64,000 nucleotides of DNA from Pseudomonas salomonii (lineage in GTDB: Bacteria > Pseudomonadota > Gammaproteobacteria > Pseudomonadales > Pseudomonadaceae): contig NZ_FNOX01000001.1 in assembly GCF_900107155.1 (NCBI RefSeq), forward strand, positions 771,233-835,232, in the 5' to 3' direction. Under the pieces are notes generated by a model that saw only the letters and a list, made by a program, of their open reading frames with translations, had not been told where the DNA came from and did no database searches. Every line of letters begins with the position of its first letter. Positions within the stretch are counted from its first letter, which is position 1. A program made the translations under genes and the position numbers. This document shows positions 1 through 11,299 of the stretch, in pieces.

Positions 1-135
<135 letters not shown>

Positions 136-305
136 TTGTTAAGTGGTAAAAGTCTAAGGATTGTGTCGGAAAGTTCACGACAGTGTGTATTTCGGCGCTA
201 ATCTGACGGCTATCAAGCACAAGCCTGGGTCTTCCAGGCTTCGTGCTATCAGTTGCTGTAAAAGTTTTACATGGCTGTCTTTTTTTACTGGATACCCGGA
301 TTTCG

Positions 306-584
306 ATGCGCAGTCCCAATTGGTTGTTCCTCGTCTTGCTCTTGTTGCTGGCTGGCCTGCAATACCGCCTATGGGTGGGTAATGGCAGCTTTGCGCAGGT
401 AAAAGAGTTGACCCAGCAGATTGCCGACCAGCATGCCGAAAACGAACGTCTGCTGGAGCGCAACCGCGTCCTCGATGCCGAAGTGCTTGAGCTGAAAAAA
501 GGTACGGAGACCGTTGAAGAGCGGGCTCGCCATGAGTTGGGCATGGTCAAGGAGGGTGAAACCCTCTACCAGTTGGCCCAATGA
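306..584 (+). CDS. ftsB: cell division protein FtsB
   Basis: This 92-residue bitopic inner-membrane protein belongs to the FtsQLB divisome complex that activates septal peptidoglycan synthesis. The sequence shows a short cytoplasmic N-terminus (MRSPNW), one hydrophobic segment at about residues 7-19, a periplasmic coiled coil at about 30-70 and the conserved tail ARHELGMVKEGETLYQL. An in-frame upstream start at 243 would add 21 residues not seen in the family, so I use the ATG at 306. Its stop overlaps the ispD start (ATGA), which implies translational coupling. Confidence 0.93.
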   Translation: MRSPNWLFLVLLLLLAGLQYRLWVGNGSFAQVKELTQQIADQHAENERLLERNRVLDAEVLELKKGTETVEERARHELGMVKEGETLYQLAQ

Positions 585-1288
585 TTGAGTCTTTACCGGC
601 CTTCTGGGCCGTGATTCCTGCCGCGGGCGTGGGTGCCCGTATGGCTGCGGACCGTCCCAAGCAGTATCTGCAACTGGGCGGACGCACTATTCTGGAACAC
701 AGCCTTGGCTGTTTTCTCGACCATCCAGGCCTCAAGGGGCTGGTGGTCAGTCTTGCTGTTGATGATCCTTACTGGCCAAACCTGCCGTGTGCCAACGACC
801 CACGCATCGTGCGTGCGGACGGCGGCGACGAGCGCTCGGGCTCGGTGCTCAATGCGTTGTTGCAACTCAACGCCCTGGGCGCCAGTGATGATGACTGGGT
901 GCTGGTGCATGACGCAGCGCGGCCGAACCTGAGCCGGGATGACCTCGACAAACTCCTGGCTGAACTGGCCGATGATCCCGTTGGTGGCCTGCTGGCCGTG
1001 CCGGCTCGCGACACGCTCAAACGCGTCGACAAGCATGGCCGTGTGGTCGAAACCGTCGACCGCAGCCTGATCTGGCAGGCGTATACGCCGCAGATGTTTC
1101 GCCTTGGCGCCTTGCACCGCGCCTTGGCTGACAGCCTGGTGGCCGATGCGGTGATCACCGATGAAGCCTCGGCCATGGAATGGTCCGGTCAAGCGCCGCG
1201 CTTGATCGAGGGGCGATCGGACAACATCAAGGTGACCCGGCCGGAAGATCTTGAATGGCTCAGGTTGCGGTGGGCTAACCGCAGGTAG
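581..1288 (+). CDS. ispD: 2-C-methyl-D-erythritol 4-phosphate cytidylyltransferase IspD
   Basis: This 235-residue enzyme transfers CMP from CTP to methylerythritol phosphate, the third step of the MEP isoprenoid pathway. The nucleotide-binding motif IPAAGVGARMAADRPKQY lies at residues 12-29, VHDAARP at 109-115, and the family signature DNIKVT near residue 214. The start overlaps the ftsB stop by four bases, the standard eno-ftsB-ispD arrangement. The pathway partner ispF lies 3 kb downstream; here the two are separated by a LysR gene and the formaldehyde-detoxification pair. Confidence 0.95.
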   Translation: MIESLPAFWAVIPAAGVGARMAADRPKQYLQLGGRTILEHSLGCFLDHPGLKGLVVSLAVDDPYWPNLPCANDPRIVRADGGDERSGSVLNALLQLNALGASDDDWVLVHDAARPNLSRDDLDKLLAELADDPVGGLLAVPARDTLKRVDKHGRVVETVDRSLIWQAYTPQMFRLGALHRALADSLVADAVITDEASAMEWSGQAPRLIEGRSDNIKVTRPEDLEWLRLRWANRR

Positions 1289-1308
1289 TCAGTTAAACCG
1301 TGTCGACT

Positions 1309-1382
1309 TCATCGCAGGCAAGCCAGCTCCCACCTTTGAAATGCATTCCCTTGTGGGAGCCGGGCTTGCCCGCGATGAGGCC
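1309..1382. repeat. REP-type palindrome between ispD and a LysR gene
   Basis: Two arms of the Pseudomonas REP motif face each other: TCATCGCAGGCAAGCCAGCT at the left and GGGCTTGCCCGCGATGAGGC at the right, each joined to a CTCCCAC/GTGGGAG core. The element lies between convergent genes and may form a bidirectional hairpin protecting or ending both transcripts. The same family recurs near 21.6, 32.9 and 51.0 kb. Confidence 0.8.
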
Positions 1383-1400
1383 GGTACAGGCGCCGAATAA

Positions 1401-2297
1401 TCAGCCACAGTACTCCGGCCTTTCAGCCAATCCTGCCTTCAAAAAGTCCACCAGTTTGCGAACCTTCGGCGACAAATGCCGCTGCTGCGGATACAACGCC
1501 CACACCGCCGTATTCGGCGGTTGATGCGCCTCCAGCAATGACACCAGCGCGCCACTGTGCAAATGTTCCAGCACGTAATAATCCGGCAGTTGGCACAACC
1601 CAACCCCTTGCAGCGCCGCGTCCAGTACCGCCTGCCCACTGTCGCAGCGCCAGTTTCCCTGCACCCGTTGGGAAAATTCCCGCCCATCCTGAGCCAGTTG
1701 CCAGATATCCGAGCTGCCGATCAGGCAGTTATGCCGACTCAATTCCGACAAACTATGTGGCCGACCATACCGCGCCAGGTAGGACGGCGACGCGCACAGG
1801 TACATGCGCCGAGGCGCCAGGCGGCTGGCGACCATGCGTGAGTCTTGCAAGCGCCCCAGGCGAATCGCCAGGTCCAGCCCCTCGTGCACCAGGTCCAACT
1901 GGCGATTACTCAATTCGATGTCCACGCGCAGTTGCGGGTACAGCCCCATGAACCGCGTGACCAACGGCACGATAAAGCGCTCCCCATACGCCACCGCACA
2001 GGTCATGCGCAACATGCCTTTTGGCTCGCTGGTTAGATCGCCCACCGCGCGCAAGGCTTCTTCACGACCATCCTGCAAGCGCTGGCAATGTTGCAGAAAG
2101 GTCTGGCCGGCTTCGGTCAGGGTTACCTTGCGCGTACTGCGGTAGAGCAAGCGCGTTTGCAGCCGTTCTTCCAGGCGCGCCACCTGCCGGCTGATATGCG
2201 ATGAAGAAACCCCAAGGCGCTCGGCCGCCGCCGTGAACTGGCTGCACTCGGCCACAGCAACGAACTCATCGATGCCTTCCCAGCGGTTTTCCAGCAT
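1401..2297 (-). CDS. LysR-family transcriptional regulator
   Basis: This 298-residue protein has the LysR layout: a winged helix-turn-helix at about residues 8-66 (FVAVAECSQFTAAAERLGVS, then SHISRQVARLEERL) and a C-terminal effector-binding domain with the usual EPKGMLRMTCAVAYGERFIV start. It is divergent from adhC across 109 bases, so control of the formaldehyde-oxidation pair is plausible but inferred from position only. It resembles the large CrgA/DhcR-like group of LysR proteins, whose ligands are mostly unknown. Confidence 0.85.
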   Translation of the reverse strand: MLENRWEGIDEFVAVAECSQFTAAAERLGVSSSHISRQVARLEERLQTRLLYRSTRKVTLTEAGQTFLQHCQRLQDGREEALRAVGDLTSEPKGMLRMTCAVAYGERFIVPLVTRFMGLYPQLRVDIELSNRQLDLVHEGLDLAIRLGRLQDSRMVASRLAPRRMYLCASPSYLARYGRPHSLSELSRHNCLIGSSDIWQLAQDGREFSQRVQGNWRCDSGQAVLDAALQGVGLCQLPDYYVLEHLHSGALVSLLEAHQPPNTAVWALYPQQRHLSPKVRKLVDFLKAGLAERPEYCG

Positions 2298-2388
2298 GTT
2301 GATTATCCCTGTATGGCAATAATGTTTTGCTTTTGCCTGGATTATTCATCACTGAGCCATGTTTTACACTCACTGCCTCAGTTTTTAA

Positions 2389-3519
<1,131 letters not shown>

Positions 3520-3527
3520 GGTCGGCC

Positions 3528-4373
3528 ATGAACCTGGAAAACCTGTCGTGCCAGAAGAGCTTCGGCGGCTGGCATAAACGCTACAAGCATCATTCCGATG
3601 TGCTCGGTTGCGACATGACGTTCGCCGTCTACTTGCCGCCACAGGCGGAGCAGGGCGGCAAGTTGCCAGTGCTGTACTGGCTGTCGGGGCTGACCTGCAC
3701 CGATGAGAACTTCATGCAAAAGGCCGGCGCCCAGCGCATGGCCGCCGAGCTTGGGTTGATCATCGTCGCACCCGACACCAGCCCGCGTGGGCCGGGTGTG
3801 CCGGGCGACCCGGACAACGCCTGGGACTTTGGCCTCGGCGCCGGCTTCTACCTGAATGCCACGCAGGAACCCTGGGCCAAGCACTATCGGATGCATGACT
3901 ATGTCGTGCAGGAATTGCCTGCCTTGGTTGAAGCGCATTTCCCGGCTTCGGACAAGCGCGGCATCAGCGGCCACTCCATGGGCGGTCACGGTGCGCTGGT
4001 GTGTGCCTTGCGCAACCCGGGGCGTTACCAATCGGTGTCGGCGTTTTCGCCGATCAACAACCCGATGGATTGCCCGTGGGGCCAGAAAGCCTTCTCCCGT
4101 TACCTGGGCGAAGAACGCGCCAAATGGCGCGAGTGGGATGCCTGCGTGCTGATCAGCGAAGCCTCGGAAAAGCTGCCGTTGCTGGTAGAACAGGGTGATC
4201 GCGACGATTTCCTTGCCGTGCAGCTTAAGCCTGAGGCGTTGCAGCAAGCGGCCAAGGCCGCCAACCATCCGCTGGAACTGCGCCTGCAGCCGGGTTATGA
4301 CCACAGCTACTTCTTTATCGCCAGCTTCATCGAAGACCATTTGCGACATCATGGTCGTGCTTTGCTCGGTTAA
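3528..4373 (+). CDS. fghA: S-formylglutathione hydrolase
   Basis: This 281-residue alpha/beta hydrolase of the esterase D family hydrolyses S-formylglutathione to formate and glutathione, completing glutathione-dependent formaldehyde removal. The nucleophile S150 sits in GHSMGG, the acid is in GDRDDF near 226-227 and the histidine is H259 in GYDHSYFF. The oxyanion segment [12 protein letters not shown] at 51-62 is typical. It is in an evident two-gene operon with adhC, and a terminator follows at 4398-4427. Confidence 0.95.
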   Translation: MNLENLSCQKSFGGWHKRYKHHSDVLGCDMTFAVYLPPQAEQGGKLPVLYWLSGLTCTDENFMQKAGAQRMAAELGLIIVAPDTSPRGPGVPGDPDNAWDFGLGAGFYLNATQEPWAKHYRMHDYVVQELPALVEAHFPASDKRGISGHSMGGHGALVCALRNPGRYQSVSAFSPINNPMDCPWGQKAFSRYLGEERAKWREWDACVLISEASEKLPLLVEQGDRDDFLAVQLKPEALQQAAKAANHPLELRLQPGYDHSYFFIASFIEDHLRHHGRALLG

Positions 4374-4397
4374 TGTGAGGCAAAAGTAGGTAGAATC

Positions 4398-4427
4398 ACG
4401 CCCTGAATTAAATCGGGGCGTTTTTTT
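4398..4427 (+). terminator. intrinsic terminator abutting the ispF start codon
   Basis: ACGCCC at 4398-4403 can pair with GGGCGT at 4416-4421, followed by seven T residues that end exactly before the ATG at 4428. The hairpin should end adhC-fghA transcription. TAGAAT at 4391-4396 looks like a -10 box whose start site would fall inside the hairpin, so a transcript made for ispF could lack the 5' arm and escape termination, using the GGGGCG as its ribosome site. The promoter part is inference. Confidence 0.65.
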
Positions 4428-4901
4428 ATGCGTATTGGCCACGGCTATGATGTGCACCGTTTCGCTGAAGGCGATTTCATCACCTTGGGCGGCGTGCGCA
4501 TTGCACACCACCATGGGTTGCTGGCTCATTCCGACGGCGACGTTGTGCTGCACGCCTTGAGCGATGCTCTGCTCGGCGCGGCCGCGTTGGGCGATATCGG
4601 CAAGCACTTTCCAGACACCGACCCGAGCTTCAAGGGCGCGGACAGCCGTGTGTTGTTGCGCCATGTGGTCGGCCTGATCCACGCCAAGGGCTGGAAGGTC
4701 GGCAACGTCGACAACACCATCGTGGCCCAGGCACCGAAAATGGCCCCGCATATCGAGTCGATGCGCGCGCTGATTGCCGCCGACCTGCAAATTGAATTGG
4801 ATCAAGTCAACGTGAAAGCCACCACCACCGAAAAGCTCGGGTTTACCGGCCGGGAAGAGGGCATCGCGGTGCACTCCGTCGCCTTGTTGCTGCGCGCATG
4901 A
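4428..4901 (+). CDS. ispF: 2-C-methyl-D-erythritol 2,4-cyclodiphosphate synthase IspF
   Basis: This 157-residue enzyme cyclises CDP-methylerythritol phosphate with loss of CMP, the fifth step of the MEP pathway. The start [12 protein letters not shown] holds metal ligands D8 and H10, with H42 in [11 protein letters not shown], and the C-terminal signature is [18 protein letters not shown]. The protein is a trimer in the cytoplasm in the known family. The gene begins directly after a terminator-like T tract and its stop overlaps the truD start (ATGA). Confidence 0.96.
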   Translation: MRIGHGYDVHRFAEGDFITLGGVRIAHHHGLLAHSDGDVVLHALSDALLGAAALGDIGKHFPDTDPSFKGADSRVLLRHVVGLIHAKGWKVGNVDNTIVAQAPKMAPHIESMRALIAADLQIELDQVNVKATTTEKLGFTGREEGIAVHSVALLLRA

Positions 4902-5943
4902 ATGATCTGCAATTGCTGGGCCCGCGTGCCTATGGCGAGGCCCTGGGCCGCGCGGTTTTGAAAGCGACGGCTGAAGATTTCCAGGTCGACGAAGTGCTGG
5001 ACATTCCCCTGAGCGGCGACGGTGAGCACCTGTGGCTGTGGGTCGAAAAGCGCGGCCTGAATACCGAAGAGGCTGCGCGCCGTATCGCCAAGGCTGCCGG
5101 CGTGCCCTTGCGCACCGTCAGCTACGCCGGGCTCAAGGATCGTCAGGCGTTGACCCGTCAGTGGTTCAGCGTGCAATTGCCAGGCAAGGCCGACCCGGAC
5201 ATGAGCGGCGCCGAAAACGACACCCTCAAGATTCTTAAGATGGGCCGCCACAGGCGCAAGCTGCAACGCGGCGCGCATTCGGCCAACGGCTTTACCCTGC
5301 GCCTGACCCAATTGGCCGGCGATACCGCCGCCATTGACGCACGCTTGCAGCTGATCGCCCGGCACGGCATCCCGAACTACTTCGGCGCCCAGCGTTTCGG
5401 CCATAACGGCGGCAATGTCGTGGATGCCCGTGATTGGGCGGCGCGCAAGGCGTTGCCGGAACAGCGCAATGTGCGTTCGAGGCTGCTGTCGACCGCGCGC
5501 AGCTTTCTGTTTAACAAAGTGTTGGCGGCGCGGGTTGCGGACGGCTCCTGGCAGCGTGCCCAGGTCGGTGACCTGCTGGCGTTTACCGACAGTCGCAGTT
5601 TTTTCCCGGCGGGCGAGGCTGAATGCAGCGACCCGCGCCTGGCGATTCTGGACCTGCACCCCACCGGCCCGCAGTGGGGCGAGGGTGATTCACCGGCCGG
5701 CGGCGCGACCCATACGCTTGAGCAAACCATTGCCGCCAGCGAGCCAGAGCTGCGCGATTGGCTGGTGAGCGCCGGCATGAGCCAGGAACGTCGCATTCTG
5801 CGACTGCCCATTGGCGGGTTGACGTGGCATTATCCCGGTCCTGACATTCTGCAATTGGAATTCGTCCTGCCGGCCGGATGCTTCGCCACTGTGTTGGTGC
5901 GCGAGCTTGTTGATCTGGTGCCGGTGGGGCCGACGGACAACCC

Positions 5944-5956
<13 letters not shown>
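4898..5956 (+). CDS. truD: tRNA pseudouridine(13) synthase TruD
   Basis: This 352-residue enzyme makes pseudouridine 13 in tRNA-Glu. The catalytic aspartate is D81 in GLKDRQA, and the family signature [15 protein letters not shown] lies at residues 157-171; the TRUD insertion domain follows. It overlaps ispF by four bases and surE by thirteen, a coupled ispF-truD-surE-pcm block seen widely in proteobacteria. Confidence 0.95.
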
Positions 5957-7370
<1,414 letters not shown>

Positions 7371-7579
7371 TCATTTCTTTGTAAACAGTGAATTCTGTTG
7401 ATGGGGATGTGTCTTACGGCGGGGCTTATTGAGTCAACATGATTGGACGCCGGGTTTAAACACGATGAATTTTTCGTTTCAGTCGTGTACCGGTAAAAAG
7501 CCAATGCCCAGTTATACTTGCGACATATTTCAAGCCTGATACAGGCATTCATGTTCGGCCAGCACAAAGGGAGCGGCGG

Positions 7580-8422
7580 GTGAGTCTCACAGGTCTTGCG
7601 CAGCGTATGAGTAAAACAAGTTTTCAGCGACTGGTGCTTGGCCTCGTCTTGAGTTCCTTATTGGTGGGTTGCTCAAGCTCTCCGTCCAGTGGCGCTCGGG
7701 TTGTCGATCGAAGCGGTGCCAGCGCCGTGCCGCAAAAACCGACGGTCACCACCGGGCAATATGTAGTGCGAAAGGGGGACACGATGTTCTCGATCGCCTT
7801 CCGTTACGGCTGGGATTACAAGGCGCTCGCAGCTCGTAACAATATTCCTGTGCCCTATACGATACATCCGGGGCAAACCATCCGTTTCGATGGGCGTACC
7901 GGTTCGGCCTCGACGGCAGTTGTGACAAAGTCCGGATCTTCGGCCTCGTCTTCAAGCAAAACCACGATCATTACCAGGCCTGCAGGCACCGCCGCGCCTG
8001 CGGTTGCGAGCAAGCCGGCAACTGCGCCGTTGCCACCTGCCGGGCCGGCGCCGACCGGTTGGGGATGGCCTTCAAACGGGGTGCTGATTGGAAAATTCTC
8101 TTCAAACGGTAGTTTGAATAAAGGCATTGATATCGCCGGGGATTTGGGACAGCCTGTTTTAGCTGCGTCTGATGGGACAGTGGTTTACGCCGGGAGTGGT
8201 TTACGGGGCTACGGCGAGCTGGTCATCATCAAACACAGCGATACCTACGTCAGTGCCTACGGTCATAACCGCAGGCTGTTGGTTCGGGAGGGGCAGCAGG
8301 TCAAAGTCGGACAGACAATTGCCGAAATGGGGTCAACTGGTACAGACCGGGTGAAACTGCACTTTGAGATTCGCCGCCAAGGGAAACCTGTAGACCCGCT
8401 GCAATTCCTACCCCGTCGTTGA
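7580..8422 (+). CDS. nlpD: NlpD-type lipoprotein, LysM plus degenerate LytM domain
   Basis: This 280-residue envelope lipoprotein activates septal murein amidases. It has a lipobox ending at C31 (LLVGC), a LysM murein-binding domain at about 60-104 and an M23/LytM-fold domain at about 185-275. In the LytM domain the first zinc-ligand motif reads NKGIDIA instead of HxxxD, so it should be catalytically dead, as in the E. coli activators. I use the GTG start at 7580 after AAAGGGAGCGG; an ATG ten codons later is possible. In related pseudomonads the rpoS promoter lies within this gene. Confidence 0.9.
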   Translation: MSLTGLAQRMSKTSFQRLVLGLVLSSLLVGCSSSPSSGARVVDRSGASAVPQKPTVTTGQYVVRKGDTMFSIAFRYGWDYKALAARNNIPVPYTIHPGQTIRFDGRTGSASTAVVTKSGSSASSSSKTTIITRPAGTAAPAVASKPATAPLPPAGPAPTGWGWPSNGVLIGKFSSNGSLNKGIDIAGDLGQPVLAASDGTVVYAGSGLRGYGELVIIKHSDTYVSAYGHNRRLLVREGQQVKVGQTIAEMGSTGTDRVKLHFEIRRQGKPVDPLQFLPRR

Positions 8423-8432
8423 TGTGTTGCAC

Positions 8433-8463
8433 AGCCTGTTCCCTCACGTAGAAGGAACAGGCT
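8433..8463 (+). other. perfect 10-bp hairpin between nlpD and rpoS
   Basis: AGCCTGTTCC at 8433-8442 pairs perfectly with GGAACAGGCT at 8454-8463 across an 11-base loop. No T tract follows, so it is not a standard terminator. It lies in the rpoS leader 66 bases upstream of the start and could be an attenuator, a processing site or a protein-binding hairpin; the GGA in the 3' arm is notable because Rsm proteins bind GGA in hairpins, although usually in the loop. Confidence 0.5.
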
Positions 8464-8528
8464 CCAGCGTTGCCAAGGATAAAGGCGTCGCTTGAGCTTG
8501 AGGTCGAACTCACCAAAGGACTATAACA

Positions 8529-9539
8529 ATGGCTCTCAGTAAAGAAGCGCCGGAGTTTGACATCGACGATGAGGTTCTCCTTGAAATGGAGATACTCACC
8601 GAAAAGGAATCGATGTCGAATGATGAAGGGTCTCCAACTCCTTCAGTTCGCACCAAATCCAAGAACTCCACCGCGTTGAAGCAACACAAGTACATTGACT
8701 ACACGCGGGCGCTCGACGCCACGCAGCTGTATCTCAATGAAATCGGCTTTTCCCCTTTGCTGACTCCCGAAGAAGAAGTCCATTTTGCGCGCTTGTCGCA
8801 AAAGGGCGATCCGGCTGGGCGCAAGCGCATGATTGAAAGCAACCTGCGGCTGGTGGTGAAAATCGCCCGACGCTACGTCAATCGTGGCCTGTCGCTGCTG
8901 GACCTGATCGAGGAGGGCAACCTGGGCTTGATCCGGGCGGTGGAGAAGTTCGACCCTGAGCGGGGCTTCCGCTTCTCTACCTATGCCACCTGGTGGATTC
9001 GCCAGACCATCGAACGGGCGATCATGAATCAGACCCGCACGATCCGGTTGCCGATCCATGTGGTCAAGGAGCTCAACGTCTACCTGCGGGCGGCACGTGA
9101 GCTGACACAAAAACTCGATCATGAACCTTCGCCTGAAGAAATCGCCAACCTGCTGGAAAAACCGGTGGGAGAGGTCAAGCGCATGCTCGGCTTGAATGAG
9201 CGCGTGTCTTCGGTCGATGTCTCGCTGGGTCCTGATTCGGATAAAACCCTGCTGGACACCCTGACGGATGATCGCCCGACAGATCCTTGTGAGCTGTTGC
9301 AGGACGATGATCTTTCCCAAAGCATTGACCAGTGGTTGTCGGAGCTCACGGACAAGCAGCGCGAGGTGGTGATTCGCCGCTTCGGCCTGCGCGGCCATGA
9401 GAGCAGCACCCTGGAGGATGTAGGCCTGGAAATCGGCCTGACCCGTGAGCGGGTGCGGCAGATCCAGGTAGAGGGCCTCAAACGCTTGCGTGAGATCCTT
9501 GAGAAGAATGGCTTGTCGAGTGAGTCGTTGTTCCAATAA
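8529..9539 (+). CDS. rpoS: RNA polymerase sigma factor RpoS
   Basis: This 336-residue sigma-70-family factor directs stationary-phase and general stress transcription. Region 1.2 is at about 62-95 ([20 protein letters not shown]), region 2 at 100-170 including [20 protein letters not shown], region 3 at about 180-255 and region 4 at 270-325 with the helix-turn-helix [19 protein letters not shown]. The RBS AAAGGA lies nine bases upstream. Its position after nlpD is conserved. Downstream, the rsmZ RNA and fdxA seen after rpoS in P. aeruginosa are not present. Confidence 0.97.
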   Translation: MALSKEAPEFDIDDEVLLEMEILTEKESMSNDEGSPTPSVRTKSKNSTALKQHKYIDYTRALDATQLYLNEIGFSPLLTPEEEVHFARLSQKGDPAGRKRMIESNLRLVVKIARRYVNRGLSLLDLIEEGNLGLIRAVEKFDPERGFRFSTYATWWIRQTIERAIMNQTRTIRLPIHVVKELNVYLRAARELTQKLDHEPSPEEIANLLEKPVGEVKRMLGLNERVSSVDVSLGPDSDKTLLDTLTDDRPTDPCELLQDDDLSQSIDQWLSELTDKQREVVIRRFGLRGHESSTLEDVGLEIGLTRERVRQIQVEGLKRLREILEKNGLSSESLFQ

Positions 9540-9553
9540 GCGACGCTGAACAA

Positions 9554-9627
9554 AATGCGGGAGCAGACTTTATGTAGGAACTGGCTTGCCAGCTTCCACA
9601 TAAAGTCTGCTCCCACATTTTTTTTGT
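9554..9627 (+). terminator. long REP-like hairpin with T tract after rpoS
   Basis: A near-perfect 21-base stem (ATGCGGGAGCAGACTTTATG at the left, CATAAAGTCTGCTCCCACAT at the right) encloses a short inner palindrome TGGCTTGCCA and is followed by eight T residues. It is built from REP sequence but has the form of a rho-independent terminator for rpoS. Confidence 0.75.
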
Positions 9628-9637
9628 ACCTGCCCTG

Positions 9638-9747
9638 ATCGTTCCCACGCTCTGCGTGGGAACGCAGCCCAGTACGCAGAGCGTCCCCAAGCGTGACGCA
9701 GAGCGTCACAAGAGGCATTCCCACGCAGAGCGTGGGAACGATCAGGC
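9638..9747. repeat. compound palindromic repeat (GTTCCCACGC family)
   Basis: TGATCGTTCCCACGCTCTGC begins the element and its inverse GCAGAGCGTGGGAACGATCA ends it. Between them lie smaller palindromes such as GTGACGCAGAGCGTCAC. The same family appears at 21.7 and 24.3 kb. It belongs to the dispersed extragenic palindromes of Pseudomonas. Confidence 0.85.
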
Positions 9748-9748
9748 A

Positions 9749-9782
9749 TAAAAAAACCCCGCTTTTAAGGGCGGGGTTTTTT
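9749..9782. terminator. bidirectional terminator between rpoS and csp
   Basis: AAAAAACCCCGC and GCGGGGTTTTTT flank an eight-base loop, giving a strong hairpin with T tracts on both strands. It should end the cold-shock gene on the minus strand and back up rpoS termination on the plus strand. Confidence 0.85.
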
Positions 9783-9800
9783 CGACTAAGTCAGTACAAG

Positions 9801-10010
9801 TTAGATAACTTGAACTTCTTCAGCTTGCATGCCTTTCTGACCGCGGGTAGCGATGAAAGAAACCTGTTGGCCTTCTTTCAGGCTTTTGAAGCCGTCGGAT
9901 TGGATAGCTTTGAAGTGAACGAACAGGTCGTCACCGGATTGTGGAGTGATGAAGCCGAAGCCTTTTTCATCGTTGAACCACTTAACGGTACCAGTTTGGC
10001 GATTAGACAT
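9801..10010 (-). CDS. cold-shock domain protein, CspA family
   Basis: This 69-residue single-domain protein binds single-stranded nucleic acid as an RNA chaperone. RNP1 is KGFGFI and RNP2 is LFVHF, and the start [20 protein letters not shown] is typical. The closing AEEVQVI is normal for the Pseudomonas CspA/CapB group; which paralogue cannot be told from the sequence alone. A strong terminator lies just downstream and a long leader upstream. Confidence 0.93.
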   Translation of the reverse strand: MSNRQTGTVKWFNDEKGFGFITPQSGDDLFVHFKAIQSDGFKSLKEGQQVSFIATRGQKGMQAEEVQVI

Positions 10011-10399
10011 GGTGTAACTCCTTGAACAAAGTTAACTGCGACTCAGGAAAAGCCCTGGCCGAGACTGAGTGCAAAGAGCAGGAAAAATTCTTGGAGATGG
10101 TTGGATCGAAATTCAACATATCGTGTAGAGATTCTCAGTGACACAAGCAACACAGTGACGTCACCTTAACCGTTTTTACCGAACGTGCCAATGGTATTTC
10201 CGAAGGTTTCTCTATTTTCGTGACTGGCGGTGGTATTTACAGTCGCCTGGCGCTGCTGCGTCGGCCCCGGCCACAGTGGCGGCCGCTTATGGCAGGCAGC
10301 ACATTCATCAACAAATGCCCCGCGCCCTTTGAACCCCAAGGCCGGCCCCGGTAAGATGCCCAACAGAATTTTTCCACCTCGCTATTCAGGACACCCGCC
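10011..10399. promoter_or_regulatory. intergenic region with csp leader and dcd upstream region
   Basis: No gene is supported in these 389 bases. Read on the minus strand, TTGTGT (10141-10146) and GATATG (10117-10122), 18 bases apart, could be the csp promoter, giving an untranslated leader of about 100 bases as is common for cold-shock genes. The part near dcd holds no clear promoter. The ATG of dcd follows AGGACACCCGCC. Confidence 0.4.
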
Positions 10400-10966
10400 A
10401 TGAGCATCAAATCGGACAAGTGGATTCGCCGCATGGCGCAAGAACACGGCATGATCGAACCCTTCGTTGAACGCCAGATCCGTGGCGAAGGCGCGGCTCC
10501 CGTGATTTCCTACGGTGTGTCCAGCTACGGCTACGACGTGCGCTGTGCCGATGAATTCAAGGTGTTCACCAACATCAACTCGGCGATCGTCGACCCGAAA
10601 AACTTCGACGAAAAGAGCTTCGTCGACGTTAAAAGCGACGTGTGCATCATTCCGCCAAACTCCTTTGCCCTGGCGCGCACCGTGGAATTCTTCCGGATTC
10701 CCCGTGATGTGCTGACCATCTGCCTGGGTAAAAGCACCTACGCACGCTGCGGCATCATCGTTAACGTGACGCCGCTTGAGCCGGAGTGGGAAGGCCACGT
10801 GACCCTGGAGTTCTCCAACACCACCACCTTGCCGGCCAAGATCTACGCCAACGAAGGCGTGGCGCAGATGCTGTTCCTGCAATCCGACGAAGCCTGTGAA
10901 GTGTCTTATAAAGACCGTGCCGGCAAGTACCAGGGCCAGCGCGGCGTCACTCTCCCACGCGCTTGA
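10400..10966 (+). CDS. dcd: dCTP deaminase
   Basis: This 188-residue homotrimeric enzyme deaminates dCTP to dUTP, feeding thymidylate synthesis. The catalytic region shows [11 protein letters not shown] with S112 and R116, and E137 in VTLEFSNTT. The length matches the family. It stands alone here. Confidence 0.95.
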   Translation: MSIKSDKWIRRMAQEHGMIEPFVERQIRGEGAAPVISYGVSSYGYDVRCADEFKVFTNINSAIVDPKNFDEKSFVDVKSDVCIIPPNSFALARTVEFFRIPRDVLTICLGKSTYARCGIIVNVTPLEPEWEGHVTLEFSNTTTLPAKIYANEGVAQMLFLQSDEACEVSYKDRAGKYQGQRGVTLPRA

Positions 10967-11028
10967 TCGAAAGGTCTTACACGTAAAGGGAATTAGTCTG
11001 CGTGAAGTGACTCTATTGGGTGTACTGC

Positions 11029-11053
11029 CTCGGCGCGTGCAAAACGCGCCGAG
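11029..11053 (+). other. 9-bp hairpin upstream of a small gene
   Basis: CTCGGCGCG and CGCGCCGAG pair perfectly across a seven-base loop (TGCAAAA). It ends ten bases before the GAGGAG ribosome site of the 66-codon gene and has no T tract, so it may be a leader structure rather than a terminator. Confidence 0.45.
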
Positions 11054-11073
11054 CCACGCTTGAGGAGTACTTT

Positions 11074-11274
11074 ATGAAGATCGACCCGCGAATCAGCGCC
11101 GAACTCGCCCGGCTTGAACCCAACCAGATTGGTGTTTTGGCCTGGTCCCTGATGGCCGACCCTGCATATGCGGGCGGCATCCCTGGTCAACCTGACGAAG
11201 ATTGGCCACAGCAGCCCACCGAGCCCGGTGAGCCAGTCCTTCCCGATGAGCCGCCTCCAGCGCCTGTCGCCTGA
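11074..11274 (+). CDS. small proline-rich protein of unknown function
   Basis: The 66-codon frame starts at an ATG preceded by GAGGAG at seven bases spacing, better than the in-frame upstream start at 11020. The product has a compact N-terminal half (IDPRISAELARLEPNQIGVL) and an acidic, proline-rich tail (TEPGEPVLPDEPPPAPVA) that looks disordered. No signal peptide or membrane segment is seen. I do not recognise the family; the good RBS and codon use make it a likely real gene. Confidence 0.7.
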   Translation: MKIDPRISAELARLEPNQIGVLAWSLMADPAYAGGIPGQPDEDWPQQPTEPGEPVLPDEPPPAPVA

Positions 11275-11299
11275 TTTATCAAAAGACATGGCTGGCGCT

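Noticed and set aside
9638..9747. Repeated palindromes considered as a CRISPR array
   Set aside because: The units are inverted, not direct, with no regular spacers and no cas genes nearby.
9540..9800. rsmZ small RNA expected after rpoS
   Set aside because: The space is filled by palindromes and terminators with no series of GGA hairpins.
10166..10363. 65-codon minus-strand frame between csp and dcd with a CAACHK-like motif
   Set aside because: The CxxCH-like heme motif is chance: there is no signal peptide, no RBS, and composition is unlike the neighbours.
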